A DNA stretch of 64,000 bases from Peromyscus leucopus (lineage: Eukaryota; Chordata; Mammalia; Rodentia; Cricetidae), in contig NC_051083.1 of NCBI RefSeq assembly GCF_004664715.2, positions 118,594,413 to 118,658,412 of the forward strand, written 5' to 3'. Below are positions 34,301-43,236 of this stretch, in pieces (the first letter of the stretch is position 1; the number at the start of each line of letters is the position of its first letter). The notes below the pieces were generated by a model. That model had not been told where the DNA came from and made no database searches. It saw only the letters and a list, made by a program, of their open reading frames with translations. Position numbers and translations under genes: made by a program.

Positions 34301-35531
34301 TATTATAGGAATGCCAAGGGGTGGAGCTAAAGACCTCCCCCTCGCACAGCTAAGGGTAGACACCTCCAATCACCTAGTAACCACACACATGGTCAAGCAA
34401 TCCTCTGATGCAGCCCTGCTGGGTAAAGCAAGCCCAGATCTCACTGGCAAACCTTTGAGGGCCTCCACCTTAGGTGAGCTCCGTAGAGAGGAGGTGAGCT
34501 CCTGTCACCTGGGGGTGTGTCTTGGTTCCCCACTCACTAGCAGCACCAAGAACATGCCACTAGGAGAGAAGAGTGGAGGTCCTTTCTTCTCAGCTCAGGG
34601 GTGGGTTTTCATTAGAGGATACTACCCTCAGCATCTAGAGTCCCTCGACCTCTCTGTGGGCATTTTTATTCAGCGTCTTTGTTTCAGTTTTGCTTTCCAT
34701 GGTTCTTCTTTTGTAGTCTCCTCAAAGCTGTCTAATTTGTGCGTCTGCTTTCTACCCTCTACTTTAGTCTCTGTACCGTAATATGTTTTAGATCCGCCTT
34801 CCCATACCTTTCTTGCCTTTTATTTCTCTGTTTCTAACATCTCAAGACTTGTATTCCTAGATCTGCTAGAGCAGGCCCACCACCATCTATTCCTGGCCTT
34901 AAAAAGAGAAAAAACATACCTTTTCTCTTTAAGGCCATGAAAGACTCTGCCAGAGACTCTGGACCTTATAGAGTGACTGTCAGCACGTGATTTTGGATCC
35001 TGGCTAGCCATTCTAAAGGAAGGAGGAAACGTGACTAAATTTGTCTCACTCCTTGATAGCTCCCAACCAAGACACATCTACTTTCATCCTGTGCCACTGT
35101 GCATTACAAGGAATCTTTACTCTTACCTTGTTGGGCACTGCATCAGGCTCTGTCTGCAAGCTTTCGACCAGAGCCACGGCCTGGTTGATATCCTGTGGAA
35201 AATGCTTTTGCACCCAGTTCTTCATTGCCTGGGGCAGACTGTTCAGGAACTGCTCTAGCACCAGAGCTTCCAGGATCTGCTCTTTTGAGTTGGTCTCTGG
35301 CATCAGCCACTGAAAGCATAATTCATGAAGCTTGCTGGCAGCCTCTAGTGGTCCAGGTACTTGATTGTAGCAGAAGTTCCGGAACTGCTGCTGAGCACTT
35401 TCCGGAGGATGGCTTTCGGGTTGTGAGCTATCATTCCTATTCTGGTTTGAGCTGTCTGGCATAGATAGATTACTATTCTGCACACCCCCCACGTGAGCGT
35501 TAAAGCACCCATCTTCCTTCACCTCACTCAT
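13383..35531 (-). CDS. Zfp75: Zfp75-like SCAN-KRAB-zinc-finger gene, left copy (whole gene)
   Basis: Three exons in matching phase: 35,531-35,127 (SCAN, ends phase 0), 33,246-33,120 (KRAB-A, 127 nt, phase 0 to 1) and 14,032-13,383 (five fingers). Spliced directly they predict 393 residues with no internal stop. SCAN mediates dimerisation, KRAB usually recruits TRIM28, and the fingers bind DNA, so a nuclear repressor is expected. The architecture and linker match ZNF75D of human Xq26.3. The 19-kb intron before the last exon has been enlarged by a 4.8-kb L1 retrocopy; most of the 5.9-kb provirus lies there too. No frameshift is seen, but expression is unproven. Confidence 0.82.
14040..17015. 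other. intron of left Zfp75 with dispersed repeats
   Basis: Mostly AT-rich sequence shared with the right arm (about 58,080-61,080). A dispersed rodent repeat is visible near 15,690-15,905. No exon-like segment was recognised. Confidence 0.5.
17016..17062. repeat. (TG)n microsatellite
   Basis: About 22 TG units followed by GCGCGC. The right-arm counterpart near 58,075-58,105 keeps only a few CA units, so this tract has changed length since the arms separated. Confidence 0.9.
17640..18020 (+). repeat. dispersed muroid repeat
   Basis: Starts near 'aaattgacacaagctagag' and ends near 'ccatagcaatagaaatctta', a common rodent family whose name I do not assign. Present in both arms (57,120-57,500 in reverse). 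Confidence 0.65.
18368..18782 (-). mobile_element. solo LTR of a class II ERV, shared by both arms
   Basis: A 415-bp LTR in reverse orientation, bounded by TG/CA ends and flanked by the 6-bp direct repeat AAACAC (18,362-18,367 and 18,783-18,788). It is the same family as the LTRs of the provirus at 25,897-31,785. The right arm has the same insertion at 56,358-56,775 with the same target duplication, so it predates the duplication. Confidence 0.88.
19150..19665 (-). repeat. dispersed muroid repeat with internal GA-rich tract
   Basis: Repeat read on the minus strand (family like 15,690-15,905) with an internal purine-rich run at 19,325-19,480. Shared with the right arm at 55,490-55,985. Confidence 0.6.
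19780..20360 (+). promoter_or_regulatory. GC-rich repetitive L1 5' UTR promoter region
   Basis: Imperfect repeats of about 30-50 bp built from blocks such as 'ggcccggcggcagcggccga' and 'cagagacatacaggcc', very rich in CpG compared with its surroundings. Mouse L1 promoters are also repetitive, but this unit does not look like the mouse A, F or Tf monomers as I recall them. Open frames on the minus strand here are a by-product of GC richness. Confidence 0.65.
20829..22064 (+). CDS. L1 ORF1 protein (intact)
   Basis: 411 codons with no break. ORF1p is the trimeric RNA-binding chaperone of LINE-1 and acts in the cytoplasmic RNP. Residues about 45-150 are a Lys/Glu-rich coiled coil built from near-repeats of the type [14 protein letters not shown]. 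From about residue 228 comes the RRM ([12 protein letters not shown]), followed by the C-terminal domain ([15 protein letters not shown], ending HEKSSNR). The length is typical or slightly long for muroid ORF1, the extra being in the coiled coil. ORF2 does not follow intact, so this copy cannot retrotranspose alone. An upstream frame of 143 codons (20,297-20,728) lies in the 5' UTR. Confidence 0.93.
   Translation: MSRRQCKNTGNNIKTYMATSEPSDSTPARPKHTMTEETEEINPKNDFKKMIEALKEEIKHSLNEEIKTFLKEEMKNYLKEEIKTFLKEEMKHSLKEEIRTSLKEEMKNSIKEEIKNSLKEMEEKTNKKWEEIKSSQEKAIKQMKETFQDLKNEFETIKKTHAEGMLEIEILTKRTGTIETSITNRLQEMEQRISDTEDMIEKIDLSVKENTKDKKVVTQNVQEIWDTMKRPNLRIIGIEEGEEYQLKGTENIFNKIIEENFPNLKKEIPMKIQEACRTPNRLDPKKKSPRHIIIKTLNTQNKEKILRAAKEKDQVTYKGKPIRITPDYSIETMKARRSWTNLMQTLRDHGCQPRLLYPAKLLITIGGINKIFQDKTRFNQYLSTNPALQKALEGKIQPKEAKHIHEKSSNR
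22140..24520 (+). other. host 3'-UTR-like segment of the L1 chimera
   Basis: Non-L1, AT-rich sequence with no long frame. Part of it (23,990-24,300, around 'gtgccactttggcaaaacag') is an ancient mammalian L1 3' end in the same orientation. It ends in 'aacaaaataaattgcctg', a G run and A tail. This looks like the last exon of a cellular mRNA or lncRNA that I cannot name. Confidence 0.55.
24632..25000. repeat. B2 (+) and B1 (-) SINEs, shared by both arms
   Basis: A diverged B2 lies at about 24,632-24,815. A minus-strand B1 lies at 24,840-25,000 ('gagacagagtttcactgtgt'). Counterparts are at about 54,900-55,300. Confidence 0.75.
25897..26341 (+). mobile_element. 5' LTR of left-arm provirus
   Basis: 445 bp from TATGG to CTACA, preceded by the target sequence GCCAAG (25,891-25,896). 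It carries an embedded B1-like segment ('cacgcctttaatcccagcac') and an AATAAA near its start. It pairs with the 3' LTR at 31,351-31,785. Confidence 0.9.
26344..26361 (+). other. retroviral primer-binding site (tRNA-Lys type)
   Basis: TGGCGCCCAACGTGACAA, two bases after the 5' LTR. It matches the 3' end complement of tRNA-Lys(CUU) in its first 13 bases, the primer typical of ERVK/HML groups, and then diverges. Confidence 0.75.
26785..28215 (+). pseudogene. ERV pol remnant: RT connection, RNase H and integrase
   Basis: Homology starts in the RT thumb/connection ([20 protein letters not shown]) in one frame ending at 27,093 and continues in a second frame from 26,988 to 27,932, so at least one frameshift separates them. 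The second frame covers RNase H (VTDSQYAE) and integrase, with a zinc-binding H/H…CPTC region and an Asp-Asp-Glu set ([22 protein letters not shown]). After the stop at 27,930 the integrase C-terminal region (around 28,080-28,215) continues in degraded form. Not functional as it stands. Confidence 0.88.
29365..29512 (-). repeat. B2 SINE nested in provirus
   Basis: Reverse B2: 'gccaccatgtggttactggg' … 'ctctgagccatctctctaga'. It post-dates the provirus or was carried by its parent. Confidence 0.85.
29638..29758. repeat. (GAAA/GGAA)n microsatellite
   Basis: About 120 bp of pure purine tetranucleotide repeat inside the provirus. Confidence 0.95.
31290..31350 (+). repeat. 61-base poly(A) run abutting the 3' LTR
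   Basis: An A run preceded by about 88 bp (31,203-31,289) that is not obviously ERV sequence. The run ends exactly where the 3' LTR starts. It may be the tail of a small non-LTR insertion at the polypurine tract. Confidence 0.85.
31351..31785 (+). mobile_element. 3' LTR of left-arm provirus
   Basis: 435 bp, TATGG to CTACA, followed by target repeat CCCAAG (31,786-31,791). It is similar to the 5' LTR with scattered substitutions and small indels, so the insertion is not very recent. Confidence 0.9.
33120..33246 (-). CDS. Zfp75: Zfp75-like gene, left copy: KRAB-A exon
   Basis: Exactly 127 nt between a consensus acceptor (ttcttcag|GGC) and donor (CTAG|GTAAAG), phase 0 to phase 1, the canonical KRAB-A exon size. 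It encodes [17 protein letters not shown] and then [14 protein letters not shown]. The core F-E-D-I, E-E-W, L-Y and V-M-L positions are kept, but the usual MLE is MLN, so TRIM28 binding is uncertain. Same amino acids as the right copy at 51,226-51,352. Confidence 0.92.
33715..33878 (-). repeat. B1 SINE, shared by both arms
   Basis: Reverse B1 ('ggctggcctcgaactcacag'). Counterpart at 50,585-50,757. Confidence 0.9.
34920..35012 (-). pseudogene. 93-bp exon-like segment between SCAN and KRAB exons (left)
   Basis: Splice-like ends (ctttag|AATGGCTAGC … GAGAAAAG|GTATG). One frame reads [13 protein letters not shown], echoing a MAS-containing segment before the KRAB box of human ZNF75D as I recall it. 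In the phase required by the SCAN exon it hits TAG at the third codon, and its own open phase does not match the KRAB exon. It is probably a decayed or alternative exon, the same in both arms. Confidence 0.5.
35127..35531 (-). CDS. Zfp75: Zfp75-like gene, left copy: SCAN exon
   Basis: Start ATG at 35,531-35,529, 135 codons, donor AAG|GTAAGA at 35,126, phase 0. The exon probably starts at 35,540 after 'ctttag'. The SCAN domain runs from about residue 45: [59 protein letters not shown]. These are the standard SCAN dimerisation motifs (R-x-F…P-x-E-A…L-C-x-x-W-L-x-P…K-E-Q-I-L-E). Identical at protein level to the right copy. An upstream GTG is in frame but ATG is the credible start. Confidence 0.93.
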
Positions 35532-35540
35532 CGTCACTTG

Positions 35541-36465
35541 CTAAAGAACAGTTTTACTTTTCTGGGAGACGCTGATACACCTTTCACAATTGAGGCACCA
35601 TCAGGTTTGATGCAAGAACCAATAAATGAATAAATCTTCTTCCTAAGGGCAGATGCGGGGGAGAGAGAGGAGAGAGGGGAGGAGGAGAAAAATTACATGA
35701 TATATTCACTTGGCATTTATTACCAAAGAACAATGAAAGTTCCTGCCCCTTTAAATTCAGCTGTCAAGTACTGTGGTATGCACTACCTCTGAAGGTATGG
35801 TCTCTCCTCTGGTTTCCACATTAGGTCACAGCACAGCTAGGTAAAGGCAAATGCCAAACAATGCCCTCTTTTTGTTCAACACTTTAGGAAAAGTTGGTGA
35901 ATGTCAAAACTCGCGCCCCATGGCGAAAAGGAGCTCCGAGACTCTCCACTAATTTACTTGTGCACGCCTGTTCAGTTTTCACAAATAGGGCATAGTTCTG
36001 GTTTGGTTTTCTGTTTTCACATGTAACAGATAATCCTAGTCTTTCAGCTTCACTCAATGGAAAACTAACTTCTATGCCCTTTGACTCTTCTTTCCCAGTA
36101 AGGGAAGTTTTTTTGCTTCATGGACCATTTATCATTTTTCCATTTCCACTGTATTAACAACCCTGAGAGGAAACACGAGACAGGACGATCAGAGACGTGA
36201 TTAGAGGAGAGGTAACCGATCGTATCCCAGAGAACATCCTCCCACAGTGGAAAGAGACCACTGATATTTGGGGGATGGCCATCTCTGAACAGTTTATAAA
36301 GGGCCCTGTACCGATTTGTTCCTGTGTAGTCAACTGTGTATTTAACTTGAAAAACTTACAGCTGCCCTTTGCTTACAAGATATTCAAGTGTCAGGTGATT
36401 TTAAAAACAGAGTAAGGTTCTTATAGACAGAAAGGGTCCAAATAAGAGTAACCCTTCTCCAGACT
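35541..36465. other. upstream flank of left SCAN exon and inner end of the arm
   Basis: Homology to the right arm is visible to about 36,054 and is then lost because the right counterpart falls in the N gap. No coding exon was identified. Confidence 0.45.
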
Positions 36466-37065
36466 TCACACTTCCTCAGAATATGACTCTGTATTCTCCA
36501 GGCTAAGGATACCCTTGATGGCCTGATTTCCTAGAGGCAGGTGATCCAGCAGAAACCACAACAAAATTCTCACGATGCAGCAAGTATGCAAAGACACGTT
36601 CCGTGTCATGTTTTTCCAAACACAGGAGATAGCGTGGCACTTCCAAGATTTTTGTGGCAGCAGAAGCCAAATGACTCTTTCTATGGTATAATGATCATGA
36701 GCTAGTGGAAACTGGCAAGCTTTATGAGCGCAATGGTGGACATCACCACCCGCATCCACAACTCCAGTTCATCTCACTTTTACACAGACCACTGTGACAT
36801 CCACAAACTCTTTGCATGTCAGCAACTTGTGGCTGTATTTTAACCAGAATTCTGTGGGTTGCATAAGCACACAGCAAGAAGGTTGCTTCTGGACGTTAGA
36901 AGTGGCTGATGGAGTCTGTATTGGATCCTTGCTGAGGACAGGTTCTGAGGAAGGCTGGTAGAGAGAAAACAGAAGAGGAACGAGAAAGAAAAAGCTCCCC
37001 TTCATTCTCCCGTTTCTGATTCCTGTCTCTGGGTAACACCCAGAAATTTTGCCAGAAAAAATCAA
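36466..37065 (-). pseudogene. unrecognised frame-disrupted coding-like segment
   Basis: Minus-strand frame 37,065-36,769 includes a possible signal-like start (MKGSFFFLVPLLFSLYQPSS) and FWLKYSHKLLTCKEFVDVTV. A second frame (36,759-36,466) follows after a stop. The pattern 'F-V-D-V-T…H-K' is weakly reminiscent of a BTB domain, but I would not name it. Part of it (36,861-36,950) recurs in opposite orientation at 38,489-38,575. Confidence 0.3.
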
Positions 37066-37135
37066 GGCATGTGTTAAGGACTGTAGTCCCCCTTTTGGAA
37101 AACATCACAAATGAGATTGTTAAAATTGGCTTATG

Positions 37136-38374
37136 AAGCCCAGGCATGGTGGCACACAGCACCTGGGATGAGAAGCACACAAATCTCTGTAAGTTCAGAG
37201 CTAACCTTGGCTATACAGCGAGTTCCAGGATAGCTAGGGCTACATAGTGAGACCCTGCCTCAAAAAGGAAAAGCTTAGGGGAGGCTGTTAAGACAGTTCT
37301 GTTGTCAGGAGTGATTATTTCTCTACAGAGAATGCTAGTTCAGTTCCCAGCACCCTTGCAGCTCAGTACAGCCTTGTAAGATGCAAGAATCCAATCACCT
37401 CCCTGGACTCGGCTGGCATTGCCCGCCACCCCTCCCCAGCACACACACAGAGGCACATGCATGTGAATCTGCTAAAAAAAAATATCTTTAGAAATGGCTT
37501 GTGAGGGACTGGCAAGATGGCTCCGTGGGTAAAGGGGCTTGCCACTAAACCTTACAATGTGAGTTAGATCTCTGGGACTCCATGATAGGAGAGAATACAG
37601 CTGCAGAGATGGCTCGGCACCCAAGAGCACTTACTGTTCTCTCCAAGGACCCAGGTTCGATTCCCAAAACGCACATGACACCAGACAAACTACTGTCTCA
37701 AACTCCACTTCTAAGGGATCCTCTTCTGGTCTCCACAGAAGAAAAAAGTGATGCAGGCAAAACACTCATACACCCAAAACAGTGAGGGGGAGGTGCATGC
37801 TTTTAATTCCAACACTCGGGAGGCAGAGGCAGGGAGATTTTTGTGAGTTCGAGGCCAGCCTGGTCTATAGAGAGAGATCCAGTACAGCAGGGCTGTTAAA
37901 CAGAGAAACGCTGTCTCGAAAAACAAACTAACAAGAAAAAAAGAAAAGAAAAACAAAAAAGCCCAGAGAACTGCCTTCAGAAAGTTGTTCAACCTCTTCG
38001 TGATTAGCAGCAAACATGAGAAGGAGCAAACAAATTACGGAGCACAAGGTGGCGGAGCAAGCGCTCCATGGCAGGATTGGGCGCCAAGTCGAAGAGCGAG
38101 CCCGCCTACCGGCGCCCACGAAAAACAATAAAATCACTTCCTGTTTTTTTGGTTTTTGTTTTTAAATGATTTGTTGCGGCTGCAGAGATGGCTCAGCCGT
38201 TATGGGCTCTTGCTGCTCTTCCTGAGCACCCGAGTTCCACTTCCAACAACGACACAGGCGACTTACACCTCTTCCTTACTCAAACACCAGAGAGATTCGA
38301 CACCTCTGATCTCCCTGGACGTACTCAACGCGCACATACCGCCACACAGAATTAAAAATGAAATAAATCTTTCA
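37136..38374 (+). repeat. SINE cluster (B1, B2, B2, B1, B2)
   Basis: B1 at about 37,136-37,265; partial B2 at 37,508-37,595; B2 at 37,598-37,780; B1 at 37,780-37,930; B2-like at 38,176-38,374, all on the plus strand. A short GC-rich stretch at 38,050-38,110 lies between them. Confidence 0.75.
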
Positions 38375-38879
38375 ATATGGTCTTAGGAACCATGCCGTAG
38401 GCACAATCCCCTGGTGCTCTCAGTGTAAGGTTAGTGCTGGTTAATGTTTGATATGTCCTATTTTATCTGCATTGCTGTTTTCTACCCAGCAGAACCTGTG
38501 CTAAGCAAGGATCAAATGCAGACTCCATCAGCCACCCAGCCTCCAGAAGGAACCGTGTAGCTTTGTGCCTACGCAAGTCAGAACGCCGGTCAAAGCAGTC
38601 ACACTCCCTTCTCCACCAGGAAAACTGCACAGAGTACCTGAAAGTTTCTCTTCGAGGACAAAATTATGTGGATAAGGAAAAGGAGCAAAGCACCCCGTAC
38701 TCGCCCTAATGTTTGAATTTAGTGGCAGATTAAGGAGTTTTGAAGTCCTCCCCAAACCACCCATTCCGCAATCCATTTTTTCCCAACATCCAAACTTGCT
38801 GCAACTCTGTGGAAAAATACGGTGTCCAGTTGACCCCCACTCACCACCAGCTAGCAAGTCTTCCGAATGCTCTCTCAGA

Positions 38880-39130
38880 TGGAGGCGAAATGAAATCTGA
38901 CGGCAAACTCAGCTTGTCTGCCACCCTCAGGTCGAGGCAACTTCGGCTTCACGAAGGCTGCTTTTGCCGGATGTGATGCCGGATGTGATGTCTCTGCTCG
39001 TGCTCCCTCGCTGTGCCCGCCAAAAAAAAGTTCCCCGTGCGGGGGCGGGGTGTGTGGGTGGGTGGGGAGTGAGCTGTGTTTCCGGGATATTTCGTGAGGC
39101 TACACCCAGTATCTCTCTTCTGTGGTCTAT
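38880..39130. promoter_or_regulatory. CpG-rich promoter-like segment
   Basis: CpG-rich for this AT-rich window, with a directly repeated 'gccggatgtgat' (about 38,967-38,991), an ETS-like CCGGATGT in each copy and a GGGGCGGGG GC box near 39,043. It lies about 3.4 kb upstream of the left SCAN exon, so it could drive the left Zfp75 copy on the minus strand. No transcript start can be fixed. Confidence 0.4.
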
Positions 39131-39189
39131 GCTTTCCCGAACAACTGGGACTCATGCTCTAGCCTTTTTCTCCTTTTTTCTTTTCTTTT

Positions 39190-40110
39190 AATGCATGAGT
39201 TTGTGAATGCTTGTTTGTGCATGCCTGTTTGTATGCACATTGCCTGTGTGCAGTAACTGTGGAGGCCAGAAGAGGGCGGAGGATTCACTGGAGCTGGAGC
39301 TGCAGGCAGTGAGAGCTTGAGTGTAGGTGCTGGGAACCGAACTCACGTTCTCCTCAAATGCAGTAAGCCTTTAAACTGCTAAGCTGTCTTTCCAGCTGCT
39401 GCCTCCAGTTTTGCAGTCTGTTCAAGAAAGAATTGATGCTATGATATCTTGAGGCCTCATGGAAGCATAGGAGCCCTGAAAATGGTTCGTGGTCTAGGGG
39501 ATATGTAGCTTACCAATTCCTGGTTCTAAGATATCGCATCTCCAGCCCCTGAAGTGGTGCACATCCCAATTGTTCCTGTTGGGTATCTTGTAAAGGGTGG
39601 CGCTTTCTGCCAAGAAGCCACAAAAGTTTAAGGCACATAAGGTTTGAGCCTTCTCAGCACTAGCCCATGCTGGATAGTCTTGACTTTCCTGAGTCCCAGA
39701 CAGAGAGTTGTAGCTGCCTTCATTATACTTATCATTAGCTTCATTTAGTAAGATAGTTTAGTCTTGGTCAGAACTCACCATAAATCACGAACAACATTTC
39801 TTTAAAAGTTTTCTGGTTTGCTCACAGTCCTTTCTAACCATTAATTTATTCTTACATAAATTTGGACCTTTTGAGGTAGGTTCCATTTGTATTTCTGTCT
39901 TGTCATATAAAACAATTGTGGGCTTGGAGATATGTGTGGCTCAGACAGAGGTTAAGAGCACTGACTGCTCTTGTAGAGGATCCAGATTTGATAATCTATA
40001 CAATGGCTCACAGACACCTGTGATTCCTGTTCCAGGGGATCCGATGCCCTCTTCTGACCTCCACAGGGACCAGACGCATGCCTGGCAAACAGACATACAT
40101 GCGTGCTGAG
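39190..40110. repeat. B3-like (-) and B2 (+) SINEs
   Basis: A reverse B3-like unit lies at about 39,190-39,412 and a plus-strand B2 at about 39,912-40,100. The sequence between shows nothing recognisable. Confidence 0.6.
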
Positions 40111-40469
40111 AGATGCTGGTAGCAATGGCCTTACCAGAGGCCGTGGGAGTATACAGCAGGTGACAACTAGTGTTCAACAGGTCGACCCACCAGACAAATA
40201 ACTTTCTGATGGGGAGCCCCACCTGGCAAAGCTGTGGGCTCACTGACTGTAAATGACCAGTTGCTCATGTCTGTAATTTCTCATGTGCCACCATATTTCT
40301 CCCCTAAGAACGGCTATGGGTGTTTCCCCACTGTTTGTGTGTTTATCTCATGAAAATATTCCATCTTTTAGGCACATATATAGCTGTGGGTGGTCAGGAA
40401 GCTGACGTCCGCTTAAGCTGTATAATTCTGATGAATAGAAATAATGCTAGGATCTTTTTCATAGCTGAC

Positions 40470-41215
40470 ATAGGAAAGTAACAGTGTTCTCAGTCACAAA
40501 GACAGCTAATGTTAGACCTCAAAACAAGTTCAAAACAGTCTAGCTGCCCCTGCAGAGACTGCACAAGAACAAATTCCCAGGTGGTTACTGCTGAATCAAG
40601 GTCAGACAGCCGGGAATGACCTACTCTGGTGATGGGATGGCCAAACACCCTAATTGTCGTGCTAGAAACCCCATCCAAGGACTGAGGGAACCGGATGCAG
40701 AGATCCACGGCTAGGCCCTGGGTGGAGCTCCGGGAGTCTAATTAGTGAGAAAGAGGAGGGTCTATATGAGCGAGAATTGTTGAAACCAAGGTTGGAAAAA
40801 GCATAGGGACAAATAGCCAAATGAATGGAAACACATGAACTATGATCCAAAGGCTGAGGGGCCCCCAGCTGGATCAGGCCCTCTGAATAGGTGAGACAGT
40901 CGACTGGCTTGATCTGTTTTGGAGGCATCCAGGCAGTGGGACCGGGTCCTGTACTCAGTGCATGAGCTGGCTGTTTGGAACCTGGGGCTTATGCAGGGAC
41001 ACTTGGCTCAGTGGGGGCAGGGGGGGGGACTGGACCTGCCTGGACTGAATCTACCTGGTTGAACTCAATCCTCAGGGGAGTCTTTGTCCTGGAGGAGATG
41101 GGAATGGGAGGTGGGCTGGGAGGAAGGCGGGGGCGGGGGGGAACAAGGGAATCCGTGGCTGATATGTAAAATTAAATTAAATTATAAAATAAAATAAAAA
41201 AGAATACTTTTCACA
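40470..41215 (+). mobile_element. 5'-truncated L1, 3' end
   Basis: Contains the end of ORF2-like sequence, the 'tgcatgagctggctgtttgg' segment and the G-rich tract typical of rodent L1 3' UTRs (41,005-41,150, runs of up to nine G). It ends in an A-rich tail ('aattaaattataaaataaaa'). Confidence 0.75.
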
Positions 41216-41291
41216 AAAAAAGAATGTGTCAGACCCTGAAAATGTAGCATATATTGTCCAGTTTTGGGCTGTTGAAGAGTGAGTGTGTTTC

Positions 41292-41295
<4 letters not shown>

Positions 41296-41343
<48 letters not shown>

Positions 41344-41672
41344 TGAGAGAGCAGATCATGTGTGCAGAGAGAGCTGGGTAGAAGATGAGTAGCTATGTAG
41401 AAGAGAGAGCTGGTAAAGCTATATAGAAAAGAGATGTAGGGGAGCCATGTGGGAGCAAAGGAGAGTGAGTGCATGAGTGAGTGAGTGAGTGAGTGAGTGA
41501 GTGAGAGAGTGAGTGAGTAAAGAATGAGTGAATTATGAAGGAGTGTGTGAAGGAATGCTGCAGTGTAGGGAGAAGAAATGTGTATAAAAGAGAGATGTGG
41601 TGCTGTGTAAAAAAGAGGCAGAACTGTGTGTAGAAATATATCGGTGTGCAGGAGAGAGATGTATGTATTTAA

Positions 41673-41721
<49 letters not shown>

Positions 41722-41722
41722 G
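41296..41722. repeat. (TG)n, (GAGT)n and (GT)n tracts
   Basis: TG runs at about 41,296-41,342 and 41,678-41,718, with a GAGT/GTGA tract at 41,464-41,520. Confidence 0.92.
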
Positions 41723-41899
41723 AATGTAGCTGTGTGGATATAGAGAATTTTCAGAAAAAGATTTCTTAAGTTGAAGTAAAAGAGAAAGTTATCATCAGAG
41801 AGTGTGTATTTCCTTATTTACCCCTCAGATAGAAAAAGTCTACCCCTTGCCTCATTCGTGGATTCCTTTTCATACCCTGGGCTGTTGGAGGCTGGCCAT

Positions 41900-42602
41900 C
41901 CAGTTAGTGATACATGCAGGCAAAACATTCATATAATAAAAATTAATAAATATATAAATTTTTAAAAATTGCTATGTAGAACGTGATCCCTAAAGAGTTA
42001 CATATGTTATCAGTGGCAGATTTCAAAACATGGATTTAGGTATTCAGTTTTGATATTTTGTGCACTTTCTGTTAAATTCTGCTTTCCTGGGGGACAGCAA
42101 GACAGTAAGCAGTGTTCCTTCATGGCTCTGCTTCCGTTCCTGTCTCTAGCTTCCTGCTCTGCTTGAACAGGATTTCCCTCAGTGATGGAGCCCTGATTTC
42201 CCTCAGTGATGGAGTGTGACCTGAGAGTTGTAAACTGAAATAAACCATTTTCTCCACGAGTTGCTTTTAGTCATGGTGTTTATCACAGCCATAGTAAAGA
42301 AGACATAATTTTTATACAAATACACAAATGTTATCTGGTTGTGCTTACTCTTTTGGTTATAAAAGACTTTGTTTAGAAAATCGAGTGACTGGTGAACAAT
42401 AGACAGCTGGATTTAAATAGTCTGCTCTATGAGTTTGGAGTACTTCTTTGATTTTATTGATGTTAAAAACGAAATTAAATGGTAGAGACACAACATGTTA
42501 GAGACACAACATGCTAGAGACACAACAAGTAGTAATATAAAAAAAAGTTCCACGAATAGCACCAGCAACAAGCGATCTCTGGAGAGCAGCTACAAGTAAA
42601 AC

Positions 42603-42642
<40 letters not shown>

Positions 42643-43179
42643 CCAGAGTAGACACAGTTCTAAAACAGAAATGATCTGCATGGAATACCAGCACTAGCGG
42701 GGAGGCAGAAGCAGGGGCAGGGGCAGGGCCAGGGACCTAAAGTTCCAGATCAGCCTAGATTGCAGAATTGAGGCCTTGTCTCCACACCAACTGAAATAAT
42801 CCCTTCGCCAGGTTATCCTCACTCTTCATTGTAGCATTATTCACAAGCCAGTGTATAACATTGGTATCTTTTACAACATAGATCTCCATTTCATTTGTGA
42901 TTTCAGATTGTTGTTTCAATTTCTGGTGTAACTAATTTCTAAGGCTAGATATATTTCTCTATACAATTTACTCCCTTAAAATGTTATAAAAAGCCAGTCC
43001 AGCATAGTGGTGTATGCTTTTAACCCCTGCACTCAGGAGACAGAGGTAGGTGAATCTCTTTGAGTTCAAGGACAGCCTCGTGTACAGAGCAAGTTCCAGG
43101 GCAGCTAGCCAGGGCTACATAGTGAGATCTTGGCTCAACAAAAGTTTCAATTTTTCCATGCTTAGTTAGGCTACATGAA

Positions 43180-43236
<57 letters not shown>

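Larger units (their letters stand above)
11100..36054 (+). repeat. large inverted repeat, left arm
   Basis: Sequence from about 11,100 to 36,054 is the reverse complement of 48,425-64,000. Examples: the block at 13,140-14,040 against 61,090-61,990, the SCAN exon at 35,127-35,540 against 48,938-49,351, and the left edge near 36,010-36,054 against 48,425-48,468. The left arm is about 9.4 kb longer because of two private insertions. Where compared by eye the arms differ at roughly one or two bases per hundred. Confidence 0.93.

Noticed and set aside
34311..34781. 156-codon frame, repeated at 49,697-50,167 with one change
   Set aside because: Conserved only because it lies in the duplicated arms; inside a Zfp75 intron, antisense to the gene, no recognisable domain or splice context.
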